From assembly GCF_001698205.1 (NCBI RefSeq), contig NZ_CP016591.1, positions 372,001-436,000 of the forward strand: a stretch of 64,000 bases of DNA. Direction: 5' to 3'. A model generated the notes under the pieces. That model searched no databases, was not told the origin of the DNA, and saw only the letters and a list, made by a program, of their open reading frames with translations. Below are positions 27,429 through 36,783 of this stretch, one piece after another (position 1 is the stretch's first letter; every line of letters begins with the position of its first letter). The stretch comes from Tsuneonella dongtanensis. Its GTDB lineage: Bacteria > Pseudomonadota > Alphaproteobacteria > Sphingomonadales > Sphingomonadaceae. The position numbers were made by a program, and so were the translations under genes.

Positions 27429-28655
27429 ATGGACAGCGCGGATGTCGTCATCGTCGGATCGGGCCACGGTGGAGCGCAGGCGGCGATCGCCTTGCGCCAA
27501 CAGGGGTTCGAAGGCTCGATCCTCATGCTGGGGCGCGACCCCGAGTTGCCGTACGAGCGGCCCCCGCTGTCGAAGGAATACCTCGCGCGCGAGAAACCAT
27601 TCGAGCGCATCCTGATCCGTCCGGCCGCATTCTGGGACGAGCGGGAGGTTGCCTTGCGCACGGGCGCGGCGGTCACCGGCGTCGATCCCTCGGCACACAC
27701 CGTCAAGCTATCGGACGGTAGCGAGGTGGGTTACGGCAAGCTGATCTGGGCGGCCGGGGGCGATCCCCGGCGACTGTCTTGCGGCGGCGCCGACCTGTCC
27801 GGGGTCCACGCGGTGCGCGACAAGGCCGATGCCGATCGCATCATGGCCGAACTCGACAACGGCGCGAAGCGGGTGGTCGTTGTCGGCGGCGGCTATATCG
27901 GGCTGGAAGCGGCAGCGGTGCTGACCAAACTCGGCTGTACCGTCACGCTGCTGGAAGCCCTGCCTCGCGTCCTCGCCCGCGTGGCGGGCGAAGCCCTCAG
28001 CACTTTCTACCAGTCCTATCACCGCGAGCACGGGATCGACGTTCGCCTCGACACCACAGTCGAAAAACTCGAAGGCGAGAACGGCTGGGTGCGCAGGGTC
28101 GTGCTCGCCGACGGGGACACCATTGATTGCGACATGGTGGTGGTGGGGATCGGCATCGTTCCCGCGGCAGGCCCCCTCATCGCCGCAGGCGCGGCCGGCG
28201 CGAACGGGGTCGACGTCGACGAATTCTGCCGCACCGTCCTGCCCGATATCTACGCGATCGGCGATTGCGCGGCCCATGCCAGCGCCTGGGCGGATGGCGC
28301 CGTGATCCGCCTGGAATCGGTCCAGAACGCGACTGACATGGCGACGACGGTAGCCAAGCACATTACCGGCACGGAGGAACCCTACCGCGCCTTCCCGTGG
28401 TTCTGGTCGAACCAGTTCGATCTCAAGCTGCAGACCGCCGGCCTGTCGCTCGGCCACGATGCGACTGTGGTTCGTGGCAACCCGGACGAGGCGAAGTTCT
28501 CAGTTGTCTACCTCAAGGAAGGCCGGGTCGTCGCTCTCGACTGCGTCAACTCGACCAAGGATTACGTCCAGGGCCGCAAGCTCATCGAAGCGAGGGCGGC
28601 GCCTGCCCCGGATGAACTCGCCGATCCCGACAAGCCGCTCAAGGAGCTGCTGTAA
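27429..28655 (+). CDS. FAD-dependent ferredoxin reductase-like oxidoreductase
   Basis: This 408-residue flavoprotein resembles the NAD(P)H:ferredoxin/rubredoxin reductases that serve bacterial P450s. The FAD dinucleotide fold [11 protein letters not shown] is near the start, the NAD fold [12 protein letters not shown] is near residues 150-162, and the second FAD motif YAIGDCA is near 275. The ATG at 27429 puts the first strand close to the N-terminus, as in homologues; a TTG at 27393 would add 12 residues and neither start has a strong ribosome site. CYP153 enzymes normally need such a reductase plus a ferredoxin. A CYP153 gene lies 3.4 kb downstream on the same strand, but no ferredoxin gene is present. 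The 3' end overlaps convergent queG by 17 bases. Confidence 0.88.
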   Translation: MDSADVVIVGSGHGGAQAAIALRQQGFEGSILMLGRDPELPYERPPLSKEYLAREKPFERILIRPAAFWDEREVALRTGAAVTGVDPSAHTVKLSDGSEVGYGKLIWAAGGDPRRLSCGGADLSGVHAVRDKADADRIMAELDNGAKRVVVVGGGYIGLEAAAVLTKLGCTVTLLEALPRVLARVAGEALSTFYQSYHREHGIDVRLDTTVEKLEGENGWVRRVVLADGDTIDCDMVVVGIGIVPAAGPLIAAGAAGANGVDVDEFCRTVLPDIYAIGDCAAHASAWADGAVIRLESVQNATDMATTVAKHITGTEEPYRAFPWFWSNQFDLKLQTAGLSLGHDATVVRGNPDEAKFSVVYLKEGRVVALDCVNSTKDYVQGRKLIEARAAPAPDELADPDKPLKELL

Positions 28656-29694
28656 GTTCCTTCACCGCCCATTGCGCCGCTTCCGCGACGACGGGATCGG
28701 CATCCTGAGTAAGCGTCCGCACTTGTGGCAGGAGGCGCCCGTCGGCCGAATTGCCCGCCGCGATCAGGCAGTTTCGCACGAACCGTCCTCGCCCGATCCG
28801 TTTGATCGGACTTCCAGAGAACAGTGCTCGAAAGCCCGCATCGTCGAGCGCGAGCAGTTCTTCGAGTCTCGGCGCTGCAAGCTCGGCGCGGGGCAGAAAC
28901 GCGCGATTGGCGGCCGCTGCGTCGGCAAACTTGTTCCACGGGCATACCGCCAGGCAATCGTCGCAGCCGTAGACGCGGTTGCCGATCGCCTTGCGGAATT
29001 CGACCGGGATGGGTCCCGCGTGTTCGATGGTAAGATACGATATGCACCGCCGGGCATCGAGGCGGTAAGGTGAAGGGAAGGCGTCGGTGGGGCAGGCGCG
29101 CTGGCACGCATCGCACGATCCGCATCGGTCGCCGTGAGGCGCATCGGGCGCGAATTCTATCGTCGTGTAGATCGCGCCGAGGAACAGCCACGACCCGTGG
29201 TCCCGGCTGACGAGGTTGGTATGCTTGCCTTGCCAGCCAATCCCCGCCGCTTCGCCTAGCGGCTTTTCCATGACCGGCGCGGTATCGACGAAGACCTTGA
29301 CTTCGGCCCCAGGTGCCTCGGCCACGAGCCACCTGGCAAGGCGCTTCAGCGCCTTCTTGACCGTGTCGTGATAGTCGCGCGCCTGCGCATAGACCGAAAT
29401 GCGGCCCCGGTCGGTTTGTCCTTCGAGCGCGAGCGGGTCGTTCTCCGGTGTGTAGCTCATGCCCAGCGCGATCACGCTTCGGGCTGCAGGCCAGAGACCT
29501 TGGGGCGAGGCCCGCTCGGCCACGCGCTGCTCCATCCACTCCATCGATCCGTGGGCGCCCTCGGCGAGCCACGCGCGCAAGGCATCGCCCCGATCGAGCG
29601 AAGCGGGAGCAACGCCGACCGCAACGAACCCCTCGGCCCGGGCCCGCTCGATCAGTCGCGGGCGCAAATCACTCGAAACCAGCGCGTTAACCAA
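28639..29694 (-). CDS. queG: Epoxyqueuosine reductase
   Basis: QueG performs the last step of queuosine synthesis in tRNA, reducing epoxyqueuosine to queuosine with cobalamin and iron-sulfur clusters. The 351-residue product carries two ferredoxin-type cluster motifs, [12 protein letters not shown] near residues 191-202 and CDDCLAVCP near 244-252. The cobalamin-binding N-terminal domain and a C-terminal HEAT-like segment are also recognisable. The start is a TTG at 29694 with a distant GGAG; no better start is in frame nearby. It is divergent from the ABC transporter gene by 44 bases, where TTAACC occurs twice. Confidence 0.93.
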   Translation of the reverse strand: MVNALVSSDLRPRLIERARAEGFVAVGVAPASLDRGDALRAWLAEGAHGSMEWMEQRVAERASPQGLWPAARSVIALGMSYTPENDPLALEGQTDRGRISVYAQARDYHDTVKKALKRLARWLVAEAPGAEVKVFVDTAPVMEKPLGEAAGIGWQGKHTNLVSRDHGSWLFLGAIYTTIEFAPDAPHGDRCGSCDACQRACPTDAFPSPYRLDARRCISYLTIEHAGPIPVEFRKAIGNRVYGCDDCLAVCPWNKFADAAAANRAFLPRAELAAPRLEELLALDDAGFRALFSGSPIKRIGRGRFVRNCLIAAGNSADGRLLPQVRTLTQDADPVVAEAAQWAVKELTAAP

Positions 29695-29738
29695 TCTTGG
29701 GGTTGCTCCCGTTCACGTGCCACGGTTAACCCGCTGCG

Positions 29739-30719
29739 ATGCATGCACCGCTAAGCGCTAGGACCCCGGCGAGCAACGACCGTCCGCTCGCGATCGAGGC
29801 TCGCGGCCTGGTCAAGAAGTTCGACGGGACGACCGCGGTCGACGGCGTCGACCTGTCCGTGCCCGAAGGGGCGATCTACGGGGTGCTCGGACCCAACGGT
29901 GCGGGCAAGACCACTACTCTTCGCATGCTGCTGGGCATCATTGACCCGGACGAGGGCGTGCGCCGGGTATTCGGTCACGAACGACCCCACGATATCGCCC
30001 GGCTGATCGGCTACCTGCCCGAAGAGAGAGGCCTATATCCATCCATGAAGGCCTTCGAGGCTATCGGATTTCTCGGCGCACTGCGCGGCATGCCGCTTGC
30101 CGAAGCGAAGCAACGCGGGCGCGAACTGCTAGAGGAGCACGGGCTCGGCCACGCGGCCGACCGGCAGATTCGCCAGCTGTCGAAGGGCATGGCGCAAACA
30201 GTGCAGCTGCTCGGCACCCTGGTCCATCGTCCGCGCCTGGTGGTCCTCGACGAGCCGTTCAGCGGCCTCGACGCGCTCAACCAGGGCAAGCTCGAGCGGA
30301 TGATCCGCGCCCTCGCGGCCGATGGCACGACGGTCATCTTCTCGACCCACGTCATCGCGCACGCCGAACGGCTGTGCGAAGGCGTGGCGATCATTGCCGG
30401 CGGCAAGGTGCCCTATGCCGGGAGCGTCGATTCGGCGCGCGACCGCATTCCTGCCCAGGTGCGGCTCGAGACCGCCGCCGAGGACGGGCCATGGCGGGCC
30501 GCACTGCCCACGGATGCCCGCCACGAAGGGCGGTACTGGCTGTTTTCCCTTCCCGAAAGCGGCATCGAGCCGCTGCTGCGCGCCCTTATCGAAGGCGACG
30601 CGGGAATCCTGTCGCTCTCGATCGAGCGCGCCGGCCTGCACGACGCCTTCGTCCACATCGCGGGCGAAGCTGCTGCTCGCGCGCTGGAAGAAGACAGCCC
30701 GGCGGAGCAGGTCCGATGA
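29739..30719 (+). CDS. ABC transporter ATP-binding protein (NatA-like)
   Basis: This 326-residue ATPase powers the adjacent permease. Walker A is GPNGAGKTT (51-59), Walker B RLVVLDEP (166-173) and the signature is LSKGM (147-151), the variant typical of NatA/DrrA-type exporters. The C-terminal 100 residues form a regulatory extension seen in this group. Its stop overlaps the permease start as ATGA. The pair resembles Na+ or drug exporters, but the cargo is unknown. Confidence 0.9.
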   Translation: MHAPLSARTPASNDRPLAIEARGLVKKFDGTTAVDGVDLSVPEGAIYGVLGPNGAGKTTTLRMLLGIIDPDEGVRRVFGHERPHDIARLIGYLPEERGLYPSMKAFEAIGFLGALRGMPLAEAKQRGRELLEEHGLGHAADRQIRQLSKGMAQTVQLLGTLVHRPRLVVLDEPFSGLDALNQGKLERMIRALAADGTTVIFSTHVIAHAERLCEGVAIIAGGKVPYAGSVDSARDRIPAQVRLETAAEDGPWRAALPTDARHEGRYWLFSLPESGIEPLLRALIEGDAGILSLSIERAGLHDAFVHIAGEAAARALEEDSPAEQVR

Positions 30720-31960
30720 GCACCGAAACGCATATCGCGCCGATGAGTCGATTGCCGCTCGTGACGGCCGCATTCGTCATCGCCCGCCGCGACTTCACGG
30801 CCATCCTGTTTTCGAAGGCCTTCCTGTTCTTTCTGCTGGGCCCGGTATTCTTCGGTCTCATCAGCGTCGGCGCCGCCTCGGTCGGACGCAAGGCGGCGGA
30901 GAACAGCGACCCGCCGGTGTTGGCCGTCATGCTGGCGCCAGAAGCCGCAGGGGCGATCGAAGCGGCCCATGCGCGCGTATCACCTCTCGTCGACCTGCCC
31001 GCGATCGAAGTCGTGCCTGCCGGCGAGGCAACATCCCCGGAGGCAGTGCTGCGGGAGAGCGGCCGCAATTACGGAGCGGTGCTCTCGGGCACTCTCGCAC
31101 AGCCGCGGCTGACAGGGACCAGCGAGCGGATCGGGCGCTGGCAAGGACCGGTATCGTTGCTTGCAGCGAGCGCGCTCGATACGCCCGGCCCCTATCCGCC
31201 GGTCGCCCTGTCACCCACGGCGAGCAGCCAGTCGACCGTGAAGCGGGCGCGCACCGGCACGGCGACCGCATCGGTCACCCTGATGTTCCTGCTCACCATG
31301 CTGCTCGCGGGCATGGTCATGTCCAATCTGGTCGAGGAAAAGGCGAACAAGATCATCGAGATTCTTGCGGCGGCGATCCCGATGGACGCCGTCTTCGTCG
31401 GCAAGCTGTTCGCTATGCTCGCGGTCAGCTTCGTCGGCCTCGCCGTCTGGGGTGGAGTGGGCCTGCTCGGCATCCTGGCGGGTCAGGCTCAGCTCGGTTC
31501 CTTCCCCGTCCCGGCGGTCGGATGGCCGACATTCATCGCGCTGTTCCTCGTCTATTTCGCGATGGCCTATCTCCTCATCGGCTCGATCTTTCTCACCATC
31601 GGCGCGATGGCACCCACGGTGCGCGACGTGCAGACGCTGTCGATGCCCGCCACAATGCTGCAGCTCGGCGTGTTCTTTCTGGCGACGTATGCGACGAGCG
31701 ATCTCGGGTCGCCGGTGGAGATGTCGGCACTCGCTTTCCCCTTGAGCAGCCCCTATGCGATGGTCTCCCGTGCGGCGCAGGAAGCGGCGATCTGGCCGCA
31801 TCTGCTCGCGCTGTCCTGGCAGGCCTTGTGGGTCGCGCTGTTCGTGCGCTTCGGCGCGCAATTGTTCCGCCGCCGCGTGATGAAGTCGGGGCCGCATCAG
31901 CCCCGCGCGAAAGGTTTCCTGAAGCGAATGCGCCCCGCGAGAGCCAAAGCGAACGCCTGA
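30716..31960 (+). CDS. ABC transporter permease (NatB-like)
   Basis: The 414-residue membrane protein has one span near residues 25-50, a periplasmic domain to about 180, and then five or six spans. This is the ABC-2/NatB layout. Its conserved segment VEEKANKIIEILAAAIP follows the first C-terminal span, which is a family signature. The start overlaps the ATPase stop (ATGA). The C-terminus is basic and cytoplasmic. With the ATPase it forms an exporter of unknown substrate located between the ferredoxin reductase and CYP153 genes. Confidence 0.88.
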   Translation: MSTETHIAPMSRLPLVTAAFVIARRDFTAILFSKAFLFFLLGPVFFGLISVGAASVGRKAAENSDPPVLAVMLAPEAAGAIEAAHARVSPLVDLPAIEVVPAGEATSPEAVLRESGRNYGAVLSGTLAQPRLTGTSERIGRWQGPVSLLAASALDTPGPYPPVALSPTASSQSTVKRARTGTATASVTLMFLLTMLLAGMVMSNLVEEKANKIIEILAAAIPMDAVFVGKLFAMLAVSFVGLAVWGGVGLLGILAGQAQLGSFPVPAVGWPTFIALFLVYFAMAYLLIGSIFLTIGAMAPTVRDVQTLSMPATMLQLGVFFLATYATSDLGSPVEMSALAFPLSSPYAMVSRAAQEAAIWPHLLALSWQALWVALFVRFGAQLFRRRVMKSGPHQPRAKGFLKRMRPARAKANA

Positions 31961-32064
31961 TCGGTCGCAATTCGCAACCTGCTATTGACACCACGGTAAG
32001 CAAGGGCAGGATGGGCGTTGAAAGAGGCGGCACTCGACGGAGTCGCCCAAGCAGGAGAGAATCG

Positions 32065-33393
32065 ATGGCGACGCAGCCACTCGAAATGCCGAAGACCTGG
32101 ACCACTTCGCCGACCGCGACCGAAGCGCTCGAACGTGCGCTCAAGGAGAATCCGCAGGCCCTCCGCGAGCACAAGGAAAAGTGGGACGTCAGCCGGTCGG
32201 ACATCTATTTCGAGGACCGCTGGCAGCCGATCTTCCGCGAAATGCGCGCCGCAGGCGACCTCCACAAGGTCGAGAACAGCCCATTCGGCCCACACTGGAA
32301 CGTGGTCAGCCACCGGGCGATCCAGCATATCGAGGCGCTCCCTGACCTCTATTCCTCTGCCGAGGGGATCACGATTCTCGACCGGTTGACCGACGAACAG
32401 CTTGCCGAACTCGGACGCGACCGGTTCGAGCTGCCGATGTTCATCGCGATGGACCGGCCCAAGCACACCGGCCAGCGGCGGACCGTCGCGCCGAAGTTCA
32501 CGCCGTCGAACATGGCCGACATGGACACGGAAATCCGCCAGCGCACCGGTGAGTTGCTGGATTCGCTGCCCCGGCGCGAAGTGTTCGACTGGGTGGACAA
32601 GGTCTCGATCGAGCTCACCACCGGCATGCTTGCGATCCTGTTCGACTTCCCGTGGGAAGATCGCCGCCTGCTGACCTTCTGGTCCGACTGGGCCGGCGAT
32701 ACCGAGATCGGCCTGATTCGCGACCTCGACCTGCAGCGTCAGGGCATCATTCGCGAGATGGGGGCCTATTTCACCAGGCTGTGGATGGAGCGCGCGCAGA
32801 AGGAACCGACGCCCGATCTCATCTCGATGATGATCCACTCGCCTGCGATGAACCAGATGAGCCCCGAGGAGTACATGGGCAACCTGATCCTCCTCATCGT
32901 CGGCGGCAACGACACGACCCGCAACACGATGAGCGGCATCGTCCACGCGTTCGACAAGTTCCCCGACCAGCGCAAGCTGTTCGAGGAGCAGCCCGACCTG
33001 ATCCCCAACGCGGTCCAGGAGTGCATCCGTTACCAGACCCCGCTGGCCCACATGCGCCGGCAGGCGACGGAGGACAGCGAGATTTTCGGGCAGACCGTCA
33101 AGGCCGGCGAAAAGCTCATCCTGTGGTACCTGTCGGCCAACCGCGACGAAACGGTGTTCGAGAACCCCGACAAGCTCGACATCACCCGCGAGAACGCGCG
33201 GCGTCACCTGGCCTTCGGGTATGGCATCCACCGCTGCGTCGGCGCCCGTCTGGCCGAACTACAGCTCAAGGTGCTGCTCGAGGAAATGCACAAGCGCCGG
33301 ATGCGCGTGCACGTGGCCGGCAACGTCGAGCGGGTGCGGGCGAATTTCGTCCACGGCTTCCGCAAGATGGAAGTCGAGATCACCGAGTTCTGA
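32065..33393 (+). CDS. Cytochrome P450, CYP153 family (alkane/fatty-acid terminal hydroxylase)
   Basis: This 442-residue soluble P450 has the oxygen-activation motif GGNDTTR at about 280-286, a conserved ERR-equivalent region and the haem loop FGYGIHRCVG with the axial Cys at 391. The motif wording matches CYP153, known for terminal hydroxylation of medium-chain alkanes and related compounds. It needs a ferredoxin and a reductase; a candidate reductase is upstream at 27429-28655. The start follows GGAGAG. A perfect TTGACA (31985-31990) lies upstream, but with only a weak -10 (aggatg) at 17 bases. No AraC- or GntR-type regulator is adjacent. The family is firm; the substrate is inferred. Confidence 0.9.
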   Translation: MATQPLEMPKTWTTSPTATEALERALKENPQALREHKEKWDVSRSDIYFEDRWQPIFREMRAAGDLHKVENSPFGPHWNVVSHRAIQHIEALPDLYSSAEGITILDRLTDEQLAELGRDRFELPMFIAMDRPKHTGQRRTVAPKFTPSNMADMDTEIRQRTGELLDSLPRREVFDWVDKVSIELTTGMLAILFDFPWEDRRLLTFWSDWAGDTEIGLIRDLDLQRQGIIREMGAYFTRLWMERAQKEPTPDLISMMIHSPAMNQMSPEEYMGNLILLIVGGNDTTRNTMSGIVHAFDKFPDQRKLFEEQPDLIPNAVQECIRYQTPLAHMRRQATEDSEIFGQTVKAGEKLILWYLSANRDETVFENPDKLDITRENARRHLAFGYGIHRCVGARLAELQLKVLLEEMHKRRMRVHVAGNVERVRANFVHGFRKMEVEITEF

Positions 33394-33478
33394 TCCGCGC
33401 TCAAGTAGCGCAAAGCGCGATAGCGGACGTACAAACTGGTTCAGTAACCGTTCGGCGGCGATGCGCGAAAGAGGAGGC

Positions 33479-33970
33479 ATGAAAATGCAGACGTCTCGCC
33501 GTTCGTTCTTTTCCTGGCTGTCGGCCGGGGTGGCCGTCCCCGTTCTGGCCGCTTGTGGCGGAACGCCCGCCGAGGCCAAGTCGTGGCCTAAGGGCCTCAG
33601 CGACGCCCAATGGAAAGCGAAACTGACCAAGAACCAGTACTGGATTCTGCGAGAGGCGGGCACCGAGCGCCCGTTCTCGCATCCGCTGGACAAGGAAAAG
33701 CGCGCTGGCACCTTCCTGTGCGCCGGCTGCGCGAACGAACTCTATTCGTCGACCACCAAGTACGACAGCGGAACCGGCTGGCCGAGTTTCTGGAAGCCCC
33801 TCCCCGGCGCCATCGCGACCGATACCGACTACAAGATCGGGTACCCGCGGACCGAGGTGCTGTGCGCCGATTGCGGGGGGCATCTGGGTCACGTGTTCGA
33901 CGACGGGCCCAAGCCGACCGGCAAGCGTTATTGCATGAACGGCGGCGCCATGACTTTCCGGCCTGCCTGA
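33479..33970 (+). CDS. msrB: Peptide-methionine (R)-S-oxide reductase, exported as a Tat lipoprotein
   Basis: MsrB reduces methionine-R-sulfoxide in proteins. The 163-residue chain begins with a twin-arginine signal (SRRSFF) ending in a lipobox LAAC (Cys26), so the enzyme should act at the cell envelope rather than in the cytoplasm. Two CxxC pairs (CAGC and CADC) form the zinc site, and the catalytic Cys is in RYCMNGGA at 152. The conserved GTGWPSFW is present. GAGGAGG immediately precedes the ATG. It is followed by a bidirectional terminator. In the envelope an electron donor such as an MsrQ-like system would be expected but is not seen here. Confidence 0.93.
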   Translation: MKMQTSRRSFFSWLSAGVAVPVLAACGGTPAEAKSWPKGLSDAQWKAKLTKNQYWILREAGTERPFSHPLDKEKRAGTFLCAGCANELYSSTTKYDSGTGWPSFWKPLPGAIATDTDYKIGYPRTEVLCADCGGHLGHVFDDGPKPTGKRYCMNGGAMTFRPA

Positions 33971-34035
33971 TCTCGATGCGCTACCGGTTCAGCCTTCGGC
34001 TGTGCTTCGCAACCGCTAATTAACCGCAGGCACGA

Positions 34036-34074
34036 AAAAGGCGGCGAAGCCGAAGCCTCGCCGCCCTTTCTTTG
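34036..34074. terminator. Bidirectional terminator between msrB and the YeaQ-type gene
   Basis: A stem ggcggcga/tcgccgcc with a ten-base loop is flanked by AAAAA on one side and CTTTCTTT on the other. It can end both the plus-strand msrB transcript and the minus-strand membrane-protein transcript. Confidence 0.75.
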
Positions 34075-34085
34075 TGCTTCGTCGC

Positions 34086-34352
34086 TTAGCGGATACGCTT
34101 GCGCTGCACGAGATTGGCGATGGCGAGCAGGATGATGGCGCCGACGATCGCGACGAGGAACCCCGGGAGGTTGAACGTCTGAATCGTGGTGTCGATGCCG
34201 AGCAGCGGGCCCGCCAGCAGATTGCCGAGGATCGCGCCGACGATACCGACGATGATGTTCATGATGATGCCCATCGACGCATCGCGCGCCATGACCATGC
34301 TTGCAAGCCAGCCGGCGACGCCGCCGACGATGATAGCGATAATCCAACCCAT
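34086..34352 (-). CDS. GlsB/YeaQ/YmgE family stress-response membrane protein
   Basis: This 88-residue protein has three membrane segments (about 3-20, 27-48 and 60-80) with Gly-rich faces and a basic tail RKRIR. It is the small transglycosylase-associated family, often induced by stress; no enzymatic activity is established. The ribosome site AGGAGG is clear. It stands alone, bounded by a terminator. Confidence 0.9.
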   Translation of the reverse strand: MGWIIAIIVGGVAGWLASMVMARDASMGIIMNIIVGIVGAILGNLLAGPLLGIDTTIQTFNLPGFLVAIVGAIILLAIANLVQRKRIR

Positions 34353-34518
34353 TTTCCGGCACTCCTCCTGTTGATGCGCCCAATTCTTGCGCTCCGTATG
34401 CCGCTATGAACGGCGGGTGCGCCAAGGCGTTCCCCGGCCTCGTTGAGCCGGGAGGAGGAAGCTATCCCGTTTCGGGATAATTACCGAGCGATTTCGCCGG
34501 GGTTGCCGACCGTGCGAA

Positions 34519-34818
34519 TCAGTACTTCAGCTGGCGTTCGTAGAGATCGCGGTAGTGCTGGATGCGCGTAACGCGCAGGCCTTGCATGCCCGAGCGGTCG
34601 ACCGCGCGCTGCCACGAGGCGAACTCTTCGAGCGTGAGGCCATAGCGCTCCAGCACCTCGTCGATGGTCAGCAGGCCGCCATTGACGGCGGCGACCACCT
34701 CTGCCTTGCGGCGCACGACCCAGCGCTTGGTGTCGGGCGGCGGCAGGTCGGCGACAGTCAGCGGCTCGCCGAGCGGGCCGATTACCTGTGCGGGCCTGAT
34801 TTTCTGGTTCTCGATCAT
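34519..34818 (-). CDS. sciP: SciP-type cell-cycle regulator (DUF1153)
   Basis: This 99-residue protein matches SciP, the small helix-turn-helix partner of CtrA that blocks CtrA-dependent promoters at one stage of the alphaproteobacterial cell cycle. The conserved core TKRWVVRRKAEVVAAVNGG and the following helix LTLEEFASWQ are present, then the C-terminal DNA-contacting segment ending LKY. AGGGA precedes the ATG. Its start codon overlaps the stop of the upstream small protein gene as ATGA, so the two are translated together. The function in this organism is inferred from Caulobacter. Confidence 0.93.
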   Translation of the reverse strand: MIENQKIRPAQVIGPLGEPLTVADLPPPDTKRWVVRRKAEVVAAVNGGLLTIDEVLERYGLTLEEFASWQRAVDRSGMQGLRVTRIQHYRDLYERQLKY

Positions 34819-35123
34819 CGCGTTCCCTGGTCGCTCTCGGCCATGGCATTGGTGGTGCCGGCGGTTATTGCCTCGAGCGGTTTCACGCCCCCTAAAGCAG
34901 CAAGGTTAACACCCGGTTGGTCCTGACCTGCGCAATGGTCGGTGTCGTAGCCGAGCCCGTCCGCAGCGTGGATGATGAAGCTGCCCCCGTTCCCGGGGGC
35001 GCGGGCCGTCAGTGCGCGCAGATCGCGGGCCGCGCCGAATCGCGCGACGAGTTCGCCCCACTCTAGCGGGCGCAGAATCGCGCCATTCACGGGGACGCTT
35101 GAATGGATTGCAGCTTCGAACAT
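34815..35123 (-). CDS. Small hypothetical protein translationally coupled to sciP
   Basis: This frame of about 102 residues ends in TGA inside the ATGA that starts sciP. I do not recognise a named family. The N-terminal 45 residues look structured, with a segment ILRPLEWGELVARFGAARDL that reads like an amphipathic helix, while the rest is Gly/Ala-rich and probably disordered. No ribosome site precedes 35123; an ATG at 35171 is an alternative. The overlap with a conserved cell-cycle regulator suggests a real, coexpressed gene. Confidence 0.65.
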   Translation of the reverse strand: MFEAAIHSSVPVNGAILRPLEWGELVARFGAARDLRALTARAPGNGGSFIIHAADGLGYDTDHCAGQDQPGVNLAALGGVKPLEAITAGTTNAMAESDQGTR

Positions 35124-35178
35124 GAAGCGTGTGATATGCGACGACCGGTCAAGAACCGGTAAAGCCGCCATTTACTGC

Positions 35179-35198
35179 CGGTTAGGAGGTCCTAACCG
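35179..35198. promoter_or_regulatory. Palindrome between the sciP operon and mnmA (operator candidate)
   Basis: CGGTTAGGA-GG-TCCTAACCG is a perfect nine-base inverted repeat in the 132-base divergent gap. It is 55 bases from the start of the sciP operon and 58 from mnmA, a suitable place for a regulator of either gene. Confidence 0.4.
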
Positions 35199-35255
35199 TT
35201 TGAAAGGGTGCAAACTGGCTTCGTTGGCCCGGTAAGTGTATGCGCCGCCGCCGAC

Positions 35256-36419
35256 GTGAATGCACCCACCGCCCTTTCGCCCATGCTGACCCCGGACGCA
35301 GCCGCCGCGCTGTTCGACCTTCCGCGCGCGGCGCAGGCCTGCCGGATCGTGGTCGCGATGTCGGGCGGGGTCGATTCGTCGGTCGTGGCGGCACTTGCCG
35401 CCGCCAGCGGGGCCGAGACCATCGGGGTAACGCTCCAGCTTTATGACTACGGCGCCGCCACCGGTCGCAAGGGGGCGTGCTGCGCAGGCGACGACATCCG
35501 CGACGCGCGCGCTGTCGCCGACCGGCTCGGCATCGCGCATTACGTCTTCGACCACGAGAGTCAGTTCCGCGAAGAGGTGATCGACCGCTTCGCGGATGAC
35601 TACCTTGAAGGGCGCACCCCTGTCCCGTGCATCCGCTGCAACATGGGCCCCAAGTTTACCGACCTTCTTCGCATGGCGCGTGAACTGGGCGCGGATTGTC
35701 TCGCGACCGGGCACTACGTGCAGCGTGTGGCGGCGCCGACGGGGACGGAACTGCACCGCGCGGTCGATCCTGCGCGCGACCAGTCCTACTTCCTCTATGC
35801 GACGACCGAGGCACAGCTCGATTTCCTGCGCTTTCCGCTCGGCGGCCTGCCGAAGAGCGAAGTGCGCCAGCTCGCCGAAGCCGCCGGCCTGCGTAATGCC
35901 TCGAAGCCCGACAGCCAGGACATCTGCTTCGTTCCCGACGGCGATTACGCGAAGATCGTGAGGAAGCTGCGACCCGAAGGCGCGCGGCCCGGTCGCATCG
36001 TCCACGCTGCCACCGGCGAGATGCTCGGTCAGCACGGCGGAGTGATCCACTACACCGTCGGTCAGCGTCGCGGGCTCGACATAGGCGGCCAGCCCGAGCC
36101 GCTCTACGTTATCGGACTGGACGCGAAGATGGCCGAGGTGCGCGTCGGGCCCAAGGCGATGCTGGCGGTGACGGCCGCACACCTGGTCGAGACCAACCGT
36201 ATCGGGCCGCTGCCCTCGCACGGCCTCACTGCCAAGGTCCGCAGCCTGGCCAAGCCCGTGCCCGTTACACTCGAAGGCCCACTCGGCGATGATGCCGCGA
36301 CCACCATTCGCTTCGCTCAACCGGAATTCGGCGTGGCACCCGGGCAGGCGGCGGTGATCTACGCAGGAGAGCGGGTCGTCGGCGGAGGGTGGATCGATTC
36401 GACGGAAGGCCCCGCCTAG
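35256..36419 (+). CDS. mnmA: tRNA 2-thiouridine(34) synthase
   Basis: MnmA thiolates U34 of tRNAs for Lys, Glu and Gln in the cytoplasm. The PP-loop SGGVDSS activates the uridine with ATP. The first catalytic cysteine is in the [10 protein letters not shown] region and the second in SQDICFVP. The interdomain GHYV and DQSYFL segments are also typical. I chose GTG 35256; ATG 35283 and a GTG at 35208 are possible and none has a clear ribosome site. The TAG stop shares CTAG (36416-36419) with the convergent hypothetical gene. Confidence 0.94.
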   Translation: MNAPTALSPMLTPDAAAALFDLPRAAQACRIVVAMSGGVDSSVVAALAAASGAETIGVTLQLYDYGAATGRKGACCAGDDIRDARAVADRLGIAHYVFDHESQFREEVIDRFADDYLEGRTPVPCIRCNMGPKFTDLLRMARELGADCLATGHYVQRVAAPTGTELHRAVDPARDQSYFLYATTEAQLDFLRFPLGGLPKSEVRQLAEAAGLRNASKPDSQDICFVPDGDYAKIVRKLRPEGARPGRIVHAATGEMLGQHGGVIHYTVGQRRGLDIGGQPEPLYVIGLDAKMAEVRVGPKAMLAVTAAHLVETNRIGPLPSHGLTAKVRSLAKPVPVTLEGPLGDDAATTIRFAQPEFGVAPGQAAVIYAGERVVGGGWIDSTEGPA

Positions 36420-36748
36420 CCGTTCCAGGGATCCAGCACGCAACCGTATCCCGGCTTCATCCGCGCGGTGTCGCTGAACAGCAGCATGCGTGCGGTCACG
36501 CTCTTGTCATCGGGATCCTCCGACAGCGTGACGAGTTCCATCCCGCCGATCTTGTCCTTCGCGCAATCCTCGAGCGGGCGTCCGGCGACATATCGGCACG
36601 AACAGGCGACGCGCGCGCTGTAGGCGGTGGCGGCGTTGGCATAACCGGTCGCGGCCGAGCCGAACGCCAGCCACAGCGCAAGCAGCGCGACCACCGTTGC
36701 CCCGATCCAGACAAGACGATTGGCCTTGCCTGCCTTTACCGTTGCCAA
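36416..36748 (-). CDS. Hypothetical single-span protein with cysteine cluster
   Basis: I do not recognise this 110-residue protein. It has one N-terminal membrane span (about 12-37) and an outer domain containing four cysteines (ACSC, then single Cys residues), which could form disulfides outside the cytoplasm. The start is divergent from the serine hydrolase gene by 35 bases, and its stop lies within the CTAG shared with mnmA. Coding is supported by the clean membrane-protein pattern and by the tight fit between neighbours. Confidence 0.7.
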   Translation of the reverse strand: MATVKAGKANRLVWIGATVVALLALWLAFGSAATGYANAATAYSARVACSCRYVAGRPLEDCAKDKIGGMELVTLSEDPDDKSVTARMLLFSDTARMKPGYGCVLDPWNG

Positions 36749-36783
36749 CCCGATTCCTCCCGTGCGATTGCCCGCGGTGTCCG

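Noticed and set aside
31897-33231. Minus-strand open frame of 444 codons opposite CYP153
   Set aside because: Antisense to the P450 including its haem motif; no protein-like pattern.
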